From an uncultured Lachnospiraceae bacterium (GTDB lineage: Bacteria > Bacillota > Clostridia > Lachnospirales > Lachnospiraceae): a stretch of DNA of 27,635 nucleotides. The stretch spans positions 1 through 27,635 of the forward strand of contig CAJURH010000030.1 of NCBI GenBank assembly GCA_910588775.1. Direction: 5' to 3'. Every line of letters begins with the position of its first letter. The stretch's first letter is position 1. The notes under the pieces were generated by a model that saw nothing but the letters and a program-made list of their open reading frames with translations, ran no database searches and was not told the origin of the DNA. Positions 21,627 to 27,635 of this stretch are shown piece after piece. The position numbers were made by a program, and so were the translations under genes.

Positions 21627-22622
21627 ATGAATTTGAAAGGACGCAATTTTTTAACACTGAAAGATTATACGGCGGAGGAAATTACCTATTTGCTGGATTT
21701 ATCCGCAGAGCTGAAAGATAAGAAGAAAAAGGGGATTCCCGTTGACCATTATAAAGGAAAGAACATCGCGCTGATTTTTGAAAAGACAAGCACCCGTACC
21801 CGGTGCGCCTTCGAGGTTGCCGCCCACGACTTGGGCATGGGGACCACGTATCTGGACCCGTCCGGCTCTCAGATTGGAAAGAAGGAGAGCATTGCGGACA
21901 CGGCCCGGGTTCTGGGGCGGATGTACGATGGGATTGAGTACAGAGGATTTGGCCAGGAGATTGTGGAAGAGCTGGCCGAGCATGCGGGGGTTCCGGTGTG
22001 GAATGGCCTGACCAACGAATACCACCCCACACAGATGCTGGCGGACCTTCTGACGGTGCGGGAGAATTTCGGTAAATTAAAAGGCATTAAGCTGGCGTAT
22101 ATGGGGGATGCCCGGTTCAACATGGGTAATTCTCTGATGATTGCCTGCGCCAAGATGGGCATGCATTTTGTGGCCTGCACGAATAAGAAATATTTCCCCA
22201 ATGAGGAGCTGGTGAACCTGTGCAAGGGATACGCGCAGGAGAGCGGCGGCTCCGTCACCCTTACGGAAGACGTGCAGGAAGGCGTGAAAGATGCGGATGT
22301 GATTTACACAGATGTGTGGGTGTCCATGGGCGAGCCGGATGAAGTGTGGGAAGAGCGCATCCGGGAGCTGACGCCCTATAAAGTGACAAAAGAAGTGATG
22401 GGATATGCGGCGAAAGAAGCCATTTTCCTCCACTGCCTGCCGGCGTTCCACGACCTGAAGACCATCATCGGCAAAGAGATGGGAGAAAGGTTCAATCTCC
22501 AGGAGATGGAAGTGACCGACGAAGTGTTCGAGTCTGCCCAGTCCAAAGTATTTGACGAGGCGGAAAACCGGATGCACACCATCAAGGCGGTGATGGCGGC
22601 CACTCTAAAAGAGCAGGCATGA
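21627..22622 (+). CDS. argF: Ornithine carbamoyltransferase
   Basis: This 331-aa protein catalyses carbamoyl phosphate plus L-ornithine to citrulline. Motifs are the carbamoyl-phosphate site FEKTSTRTRCAFE, the NEYHPTQMLADLLT segment, and the ornithine-site region with HCLPAFHD. The C-terminal part has DVWVSMGEPDEVWEERIREL. The length is normal. GAGGAGGATAAGG precedes ATG 21627. No other arginine gene is in the window, so biosynthetic (argF) or catabolic (arcB) use cannot be told apart by context; argF is given as the usual name for a lone gene. Its stop overlaps the birA start (ATGA). Confidence 0.95.
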   Translation: MNLKGRNFLTLKDYTAEEITYLLDLSAELKDKKKKGIPVDHYKGKNIALIFEKTSTRTRCAFEVAAHDLGMGTTYLDPSGSQIGKKESIADTARVLGRMYDGIEYRGFGQEIVEELAEHAGVPVWNGLTNEYHPTQMLADLLTVRENFGKLKGIKLAYMGDARFNMGNSLMIACAKMGMHFVACTNKKYFPNEELVNLCKGYAQESGGSVTLTEDVQEGVKDADVIYTDVWVSMGEPDEVWEERIRELTPYKVTKEVMGYAAKEAIFLHCLPAFHDLKTIIGKEMGERFNLQEMEVTDEVFESAQSKVFDEAENRMHTIKAVMAATLKEQA

Positions 22623-23407
22623 AGGCGGAAAACTTGCGTCTGAACACAAAATGGCTGGGACGTGACCTGCGCCAGGAGGAGACGGTGGATTCCACCAATG
22701 ATTTCCTGAAATGTCTGGCCCGGCAGGGCGCCCGGCACGGAACTGTGGTTCTGGCCAAAGAGCAGACCGGCGGAAAAGGCCGGATGGGCAGAAGATGGGT
22801 GACGCCAAAAGGCAGTTCTGTGGCTATGAGCTGCCTTTTGCGTCCGCAATTTGGGCCGGAGAAAGCGTCCATGCTGACCCTTCTGATGGGTCTTAGCGTA
22901 GCCCAGGCGTGTATGCGTCTCTATCCGCTTGAGGCGTGGATTAAATGGCCCAACGACATTGTAGTGTCCGGGAAGAAACTCTGCGGCATTCTCACAGAGA
23001 TGGAAGCAGAGCCGGGCCGGATTGAGTTCGTGGTCATCGGCGTGGGCATAAACGGTAACTTCACAAATTTCCCCGAGGATTTGCGGGACAAGGCCGTCAG
23101 TTTGCAGCAGACGCTGGGCCATTCCATAGAGCTTGCGACTTTGACAGCGGCGGTTCTGGAAGCCTTTGAGGAAAATTATGAGAAATTCTGCCAGACCGAA
23201 GATTTATCCAAATGTCAGGAACAATACAACCGGATTTTAATAAATCGAAATCGGCAAGTGAAGGTTCTGCAGTCCGGGGAGGAACTACAGGGCGTGGCCC
23301 AGGGGATTAACGCCCAGGGCGAACTTTTGGTGGAAAAAGAAGGCCGGACGATGGTGAAAATCTGTGCCGGGGAAGTGTCTGTCCGGGGCCTGGACGGTTA
23401 TGTGTAA
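22619..23407 (+). CDS. birA: Biotin--[acetyl-CoA carboxylase] ligase, no DNA-binding domain
   Basis: This 262-aa enzyme activates biotin with ATP and attaches it to carboxylase carrier proteins. Motifs are STNDFLK, the biotinyl-AMP loop GKGRMGRRWVTPKGSS, and KWPNDIVVSGKKLCGIL with the catalytic lysine, followed by VVIGVGINGN. A C-terminal SH3-like domain (about 215-262) is present. It lacks the N-terminal helix-turn-helix of the bifunctional repressor type, so it should not bind DNA by itself. Its start ATG is within the ornithine carbamoyltransferase stop (4-base overlap) and has no strong ribosome site, suggesting translational coupling. Confidence 0.94.
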   Translation: MKAENLRLNTKWLGRDLRQEETVDSTNDFLKCLARQGARHGTVVLAKEQTGGKGRMGRRWVTPKGSSVAMSCLLRPQFGPEKASMLTLLMGLSVAQACMRLYPLEAWIKWPNDIVVSGKKLCGILTEMEAEPGRIEFVVIGVGINGNFTNFPEDLRDKAVSLQQTLGHSIELATLTAAVLEAFEENYEKFCQTEDLSKCQEQYNRILINRNRQVKVLQSGEELQGVAQGINAQGELLVEKEGRTMVKICAGEVSVRGLDGYV

Positions 23408-23432
23408 AAGAATGCTTTGAGATGGAGGCTGT

Positions 23433-23771
23433 ATGTATCAGGAAAATGTAACGCTCTGCGGGGCAAGCGCTTATGAGCAGAAATATTATTTTAACCCGGA
23501 TTTTGCCACCCTGCCGCCGTCCGTTCAGGATGAGCTGCAGGTTATGTGCGTGCTTTTCACAGAAGACGTTGGTGGAATTCTGCTCCTGGAATTTGATGAG
23601 GAGGGCAGCTTGCAGTTTAAGGTAGAGTCCCTGGAGGCGGACGCCATGTTTGACGAAATCGGAAGCGTGCTGAAGATTAAGCAGATTCGCAGGGAGAAGG
23701 AAGAGCTGCTGGAATCCTTGGAAACATATTACCGGGTATTTTGTATGGGTGAGGAAATGGAGGATTTTTAA
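23433..23771 (+). CDS. Small conserved protein of unknown function (DUF6145-like)
   Basis: This 112-aa acidic, soluble protein has no signal peptide or membrane segment. Features are an N-terminal MYQENVTLCGASAYEQKYYF, a beta-rich middle CVLFTEDVGGILLLEFDEEG, and a C-terminal helix rich in Lys, Arg and Glu. I recall proteins of this kind between birA and coaX in Lachnospiraceae, annotated DUF6145, but cannot check here. GGAGG precedes ATG 23433 and the next gene starts 3 bases after. Its constant place next to biotin and CoA genes hints at a housekeeping role, not a defined function. Confidence 0.75.
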   Translation: MYQENVTLCGASAYEQKYYFNPDFATLPPSVQDELQVMCVLFTEDVGGILLLEFDEEGSLQFKVESLEADAMFDEIGSVLKIKQIRREKEELLESLETYYRVFCMGEEMEDF

Positions 23772-23774
23772 ACT

Positions 23775-24542
23775 ATGATTTTAGTCATTGATGTGGGGAA
23801 TACCAACATTACCATCGGCGTGTTTCAGGAAGAGGATTTGAAAGGGATTTTCCGCATGACCAGCGGTTACGTGCGCACATCCGACGAGTACGGGATTTAC
23901 CTATGCAGTATGTTGGAGCATCACGGAATCGAGCCGTCTTGCATCGAAAACGTAGTCATCAGTTCGGTGGTTCCAGACGTGATGTACTCCTTAAACAGCG
24001 GCGTAATAAAATATTTCCATGTGCATCCCATTACGGTTAAACCCGGCATTAGGACAGGGATTAAGCTGGTGACGGCCAACCCTAAGGAGATTGGCGCGGA
24101 CCGAATCGTGGACGCGGTGGCGGCCTATTCGTTGTACGGCGGCCCAGTGCTGGTGGTGGACTTCGGCACAGCCACCACCTACGATCTGATACTGGAGGAC
24201 GGAAGCTTCACCGCGGGCATCACGTCTCCAGGCATTCGCATTAGTGCGCGGGCGCTCTGGGAGGACACGGCGAAGCTTCCGAAAATCGAAATCAAAAAGC
24301 CCGCTTCCATCCTGGCCAAGGACACCATTGCCAGTATGCAGGCGGGGCTGGTCTATGGCTACATAGGGCAGACGGAATACATCATTCGCAAAGTGAAAGA
24401 GGAATCTGGCCTGAAGGATCTGCAGGTGGTGGCTACCGGAGGTCTGGGGAAAATCATCGCCGATGAGACGGATTCCATTGATGTCTACGACAACTTGCTG
24501 ACGCTAAAGGGCCTGCAGATTATTTACGAGAAAAATCGTTAG
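23775..24542 (+). CDS. coaX: Type III pantothenate kinase
   Basis: This 255-aa protein phosphorylates pantothenate, the first step of CoA synthesis. It is of the CoaX type, an ASKHA-fold kinase that is insensitive to CoA feedback. Motifs are the phosphate loop ILVIDVGNTNITIGVF at the N-terminus, GADRIVDAVAAY and VVDFGTATTYD (the metal and substrate region), and VATGGLGKII near the C-terminus. Length is standard. It lies 3 bases after the small unknown gene and 8 bases before dusB, in one operon. Confidence 0.95.
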   Translation: MILVIDVGNTNITIGVFQEEDLKGIFRMTSGYVRTSDEYGIYLCSMLEHHGIEPSCIENVVISSVVPDVMYSLNSGVIKYFHVHPITVKPGIRTGIKLVTANPKEIGADRIVDAVAAYSLYGGPVLVVDFGTATTYDLILEDGSFTAGITSPGIRISARALWEDTAKLPKIEIKKPASILAKDTIASMQAGLVYGYIGQTEYIIRKVKEESGLKDLQVVATGGLGKIIADETDSIDVYDNLLTLKGLQIIYEKNR

Positions 24543-24550
24543 AGGTTCCT

Positions 24551-25507
24551 ATGGGATTGAGAATAGGCAGTGTAGAGCTGGAAAATCCGATTGTGCTGGC
24601 GCCCATGGCGGGGGTCACTGATTTGCCCTTTCGGCTCCTGTGCAAAGAACAGCAGGCAGGGCTGGTCTGCATGGAGATGGTCAGCGCCAAGGCGATTTTC
24701 TTCGGAAATAAGAATACAGAAAAATTGATGGAGATCCATCCCCAGGAAGGCCCCACATCCTTGCAGCTCTTCGGCAACGACCCGGAAATTATCAGTGAGA
24801 TGGCTAAGAAAATCCAGGAAAAGCCCTTCGACATTCTGGACCTGAATATGGGTTGTCCGGTGCCGAAAGTGGTCAACAACCAAGAGGGTTCGGCCCTTTT
24901 GAAAAATCCGGCCTTAATCGGGAAAATCGTGGAGAAAACGGTGAAGGCCATAAATAAGCCGGTGACGGTGAAAATCCGAAAAGGATTTGACCGGGAAGCC
25001 ATCGACATTCTAGAGATTGCCCATATAATAGAAGAAAGCGGCGCGGCGGCCATAGCCGTCCATGGGCGCACCCGGGAGCAATACTATTCGGGAGAAGCGG
25101 ACTGGCAGGTCATTCGTCAAATCAAAGAGTCCGTGTCCATTCCGGTGATGGGAAACGGGGACGTGGATTCGCCCCAGAAGGCCAGAGCGATGATGGAGGA
25201 AACTGGCTGTGACGCCGTGATGATTGGACGGGCGGCCAGAGGCAATCCATGGATATTTTCAAGAGTTCGTTCCTATATAATAGAAGGAACGTTGAAGGGC
25301 TTTCCGGATAGAGAACAGGTGCGTCAGATGGTTTTGCGGCACGCCAGGCTTCTTGTGGAATATAAAGGAGAGTACACAGGCATACGGGAAATGCGCAAAC
25401 ACGTGGCCTGGTATACGGCAGGCATGCCACACAGCGCCAGGCTACGCCGGGAAGTGAATCAGTTGGAAAAATATGAAGATTTAGAAAAATTATTGAAATA
25501 CATGTAA
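24551..25507 (+). CDS. dusB: tRNA-dihydrouridine synthase
   Basis: This 318-aa flavin enzyme reduces uridine to dihydrouridine in tRNA D loops. The FMN TIM-barrel starts with LAPMAGVTDLPFR. MEMVSAKA and LNMGCPVPKVVNNQEGSALL follow, holding the catalytic cysteine, and then VHGRTREQYYSGEADW, GNGDV and MIGRAARGNPWIF. The C-terminal helical domain binds tRNA. The match is to the DusB-like group of Firmicutes; which uridine it modifies is not predictable. AGAGGT precedes ATG 24551. No clear terminator separates it from greA. Confidence 0.93.
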   Translation: MGLRIGSVELENPIVLAPMAGVTDLPFRLLCKEQQAGLVCMEMVSAKAIFFGNKNTEKLMEIHPQEGPTSLQLFGNDPEIISEMAKKIQEKPFDILDLNMGCPVPKVVNNQEGSALLKNPALIGKIVEKTVKAINKPVTVKIRKGFDREAIDILEIAHIIEESGAAAIAVHGRTREQYYSGEADWQVIRQIKESVSIPVMGNGDVDSPQKARAMMEETGCDAVMIGRAARGNPWIFSRVRSYIIEGTLKGFPDREQVRQMVLRHARLLVEYKGEYTGIREMRKHVAWYTAGMPHSARLRREVNQLEKYEDLEKLLKYM

Positions 25508-25552
25508 GAACCGAATACCTGGAAGCGTCGGGCAATACACTGTTAAGGAATC

Positions 25553-25581
25553 TTGACAACCTGCAGAGATTTGGTTATAAT
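25553..25581 (+). promoter_or_regulatory. Perfect consensus sigma-A promoter of greA-lysS
   Basis: TTGACA (25553-25558) and TATAAT (25576-25581) are separated by 17 bp, fully matching the sigma-A consensus. Transcription should begin near 25588, giving a short leader of about 35 bases before greA. Confidence 0.88.
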
Positions 25582-25622
25582 ACAGAAATTGTCAAAGCAA
25601 AAGGGTGAAGGGAGCGAGGAAA

Positions 25623-26105
25623 ATGGAAGAAAAAAAGAATCTGCTTACGTATGCAGGTCTGAAGCAACTGGAAGAGGAGTTGCATGATTTAAAAGTAGTG
25701 AAGAGAAAAGAAGTGGCCCAGAAAATCAAAGAGGCCAGAGAGCAGGGGGATTTATCCGAGAATGCAGAATATGACGCCGCGAAAGATGAACAGCGGGATA
25801 TAGAAGCCCGCATTGAAGAGATAGAGAAGATTCTGAAAAACGCCGAAGTTGTGGTGGAAGACGAAGTGGATTTGAAAACTATCAGCGTGGGCTGCAAAGT
25901 GAAAGTTCATGACATGGAATACGACGAAGACATTGAATTCAAAATCGTAGGTTCCACAGAAGCCAACAGTCTGGAAGGCAAGATTTCCAACGAGTCCCCC
26001 GTGGGCAAAGCTCTGATCGGCGCCAAAGAAGGACAGACTGTGAGCGTGGAGATGCCCACAGGCGTGATGGAATATAAAGTATTGCAGATACAAAGAAATG
26101 TGTAA
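25623..26105 (+). CDS. greA: Transcription elongation factor GreA
   Basis: This 160-aa protein rescues backtracked RNA polymerase by stimulating transcript cleavage. The N-terminal coiled coil (about 1-75) carries the acidic tip motif QGDLSENAEYDAAKDEQ that reaches the active site. The C-terminal half is the FKBP-like domain (ISVGCKVKVHDMEYDED to the end, with SPVGKALIGAKEGQTVSVEMP). Length is standard. ATG 25623 has GGGAGCGAGG just upstream; an earlier GTG at 25605 in frame is not needed. It is the first gene after the consensus promoter, and lysS follows after 12 bases. Confidence 0.96.
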   Translation: MEEKKNLLTYAGLKQLEEELHDLKVVKRKEVAQKIKEAREQGDLSENAEYDAAKDEQRDIEARIEEIEKILKNAEVVVEDEVDLKTISVGCKVKVHDMEYDEDIEFKIVGSTEANSLEGKISNESPVGKALIGAKEGQTVSVEMPTGVMEYKVLQIQRNV

Positions 26106-26117
26106 GGAGTGAAAAAA

Positions 26118-27602
26118 GTGGCTCAACAGCAAAAGAAAGAACCAGATCAAAGCCAGTTATTAAAGGTGCGCCGGGAAAAGCTGGCGCAGTTGATGGAAGA
26201 GGGGAAGAATCCCTTTGAAATCATGAAATATGATGTTTCCCATCATAGCCAGGAAGTCAAAGACAGCTTTGATGAATTAGAGGAAAAGTCGGTTTCCATA
26301 GCTGGCCGGCTCATGTCTAAGCGGGTAATGGGAAAAGCTTCTTTCTGCCATGTGCAGGATCTACAAGGGACCATCCAGTCTTACGTGGCCAGGGATAGCC
26401 TGGGGGAAGAAGAATACAAGGCGTTCAAAAAGCTGGACATCGGAGACATTGTGGGCGTGGTTGGGAAAGTTTTCAAAACGAAAACCGGAGAAATCTCCAT
26501 TCACGCGGAGCAGGTGACGTTGTTATCCAAGAGCCTGCAAATTCTCCCCGAGAAATTCCACGGCCTGACCAACACGGATCTGCGCTACCGCCAGCGGTAC
26601 GTAGACCTGATTATGAATCCCGATGTGAAGGATACATTTATCAAACGGTCCAAAATCATTAGCTGCATTCGGCGATATCTGGATTCCCAGGGGTTTATGG
26701 AAGTGGAAACGCCCATGCTGGTGTCCAATGCTGGCGGCGCGGCGGCGCGGCCTTTTGAGACGCACTTTAACGCATTGGACGAAGACTTGAAGCTGCGAAT
26801 TTCTCTGGAATTGTACTTAAAAAGGCTGATAGTGGGTGGACTGGAGAGAGTCTACGAGATTGGAAGAGTTTTCCGAAACGAGGGCCTGGACACCCGCCAC
26901 AACCCGGAATTTACCTTGATGGAACTGTATCAGGCGTACACAGATTACCATGGCATGATGGACCTGACCGAAAACCTGTATCGTTATGTGGCCCAGGAAG
27001 TGCTGGGAACCACCACCATTGTGTACCAGGGTATAGAGATGGATTTGGGCAAGCCATTCGAGCGCATCACCATGGTGGATGCTGTGAAGAAATACGCGGG
27101 CGTGGACTTTGACGCCATTCATACTTTGGAAGAAGCGCGGGCGGCGGCGAAAGAACACCATGTGGAATACGAAGAGAGACACAAGAAAGGGGACATTCTT
27201 AGCCTGTTCTTTGAAGAATTTGCAGAGGAGCATCTGATTCAGCCCACGTTTGTGATGGATCACCCCATCGAGATCTCCCCGCTGACCAAAAAGAAACCAG
27301 AAAATCCTGAGTATACGGAACGGTTTGAGTTTTTCATGAATGGCTGGGAAATGGCCAATGCCTATTCCGAGCTGAACGATCCTATCGACCAGAGAGAACG
27401 GTTTAAAGCACAGGAAGAACTGCTGGCCCAGGGCGATGAAGAAGCAAATACGACGGATGAAGACTTTATGAATGCATTGGAGATCGGAATGCCGCCTACA
27501 GGAGGGATTGGATTTGGGATCGATCGGATGTGTATGCTGATGACGGATTCGGCAGCGATTCGGGATGTGTTGTTGTTCCCGACAATGCGAACAGTCGATT
27601 AA
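26118..27602 (+). CDS. lysS: Lysyl-tRNA synthetase, class II
   Basis: This 494-aa enzyme charges tRNA-Lys. An N-terminal OB-fold anticodon-binding domain (about 50-150; SIAGRLMSKRVMGKASFCHV) precedes the class II catalytic core. Motif 2 appears as IGRVFRNEGLDTRHNPEFT and motif 3 as GIGFGIDRMCMLMTDSAAIR near the C-terminus. The start is set by the ribosome site: AAGGAG (26104-26109) overlaps a GTG at 26109 but lies 8 bases before GTG 26118, so 26118 is the start and the product begins Met-Ala-Gln. It is cotranscribed with greA. About 30 bases after the stop remain, with no terminator seen. Confidence 0.96.
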   Translation: MAQQQKKEPDQSQLLKVRREKLAQLMEEGKNPFEIMKYDVSHHSQEVKDSFDELEEKSVSIAGRLMSKRVMGKASFCHVQDLQGTIQSYVARDSLGEEEYKAFKKLDIGDIVGVVGKVFKTKTGEISIHAEQVTLLSKSLQILPEKFHGLTNTDLRYRQRYVDLIMNPDVKDTFIKRSKIISCIRRYLDSQGFMEVETPMLVSNAGGAAARPFETHFNALDEDLKLRISLELYLKRLIVGGLERVYEIGRVFRNEGLDTRHNPEFTLMELYQAYTDYHGMMDLTENLYRYVAQEVLGTTTIVYQGIEMDLGKPFERITMVDAVKKYAGVDFDAIHTLEEARAAAKEHHVEYEERHKKGDILSLFFEEFAEEHLIQPTFVMDHPIEISPLTKKKPENPEYTERFEFFMNGWEMANAYSELNDPIDQRERFKAQEELLAQGDEEANTTDEDFMNALEIGMPPTGGIGFGIDRMCMLMTDSAAIRDVLLFPTMRTVD

Positions 27603-27635
27603 AAAGTCCAGTAAAATCAAGGGTTTGCGGTATTT

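Overview
The window looks like a chromosomal segment of a low-to-medium GC Gram-positive anaerobe, most likely a Lachnospiraceae-type member of the Clostridia. The reasons are sigma-A consensus promoters, strong AGGAGG-type ribosome sites with TTG and GTG starts, a teichoic-acid-type surface polymer cluster, ferredoxin/FrhB proteins inside that cluster, and the housekeeping run birA - 112-aa unknown - coaX - dusB - greA - lysS. Genus is not decided from sequence alone.

Left edge (1-783): the 3' two thirds of a tRNA-Asn(GTT), then an orphan histidine-phosphotransfer (Hpt) protein with its own strong promoter.

Surface polymer cluster (786-16295, all +): a polyprenyl glycosylphosphotransferase starts the lipid-linked chain. 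A GT2 glycosyltransferase and a CDP-glycerol glycerophosphotransferase follow. A TagG/TagH-type ABC exporter and the CDP-glycerol synthase TagD start from an internal promoter with a hairpin leader. Next come a two-TM membrane protein (probable propeller plus three InlB-like repeats), two large paralogous proteins that each fuse a TagF-like glycerophosphotransferase to a GT4 glycosyltransferase, a ferredoxin/FrhB protein between them, and a polysaccharide pyruvyl transferase fused to a second ferredoxin/FrhB unit. Inferred product: a glycerol-phosphate and sugar polymer, made in the cytoplasm on undecaprenyl phosphate, possibly pyruvylated, and exported by the ABC transporter.

Convergent gene and decay zone (16307-18940): a sulfotransferase-like gene on the minus strand has a perfect consensus promoter and shares a bidirectional terminator with the cluster. 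Behind it lie about 1.4 kb with no intact gene, holding remnants of a MucBP-like surface protein and of a probable Rpn/PD-(D/E)XK transposase-nuclease.

Housekeeping right half (18970-27602, all +): NfeD, an SPFH/stomatin protein and a patatin-like phospholipase form a tight membrane-related operon. Ornithine carbamoyltransferase, biotin-protein ligase, a small conserved unknown, type III pantothenate kinase and a tRNA-dihydrouridine synthase follow. GreA and lysyl-tRNA synthetase start from a perfect consensus promoter.

The most distinctive part is the duplicated TagF-GT4 / ferredoxin-FrhB module and the propeller/InlB-repeat membrane protein embedded beside it. No phage, CRISPR array or intact insertion sequence was seen.
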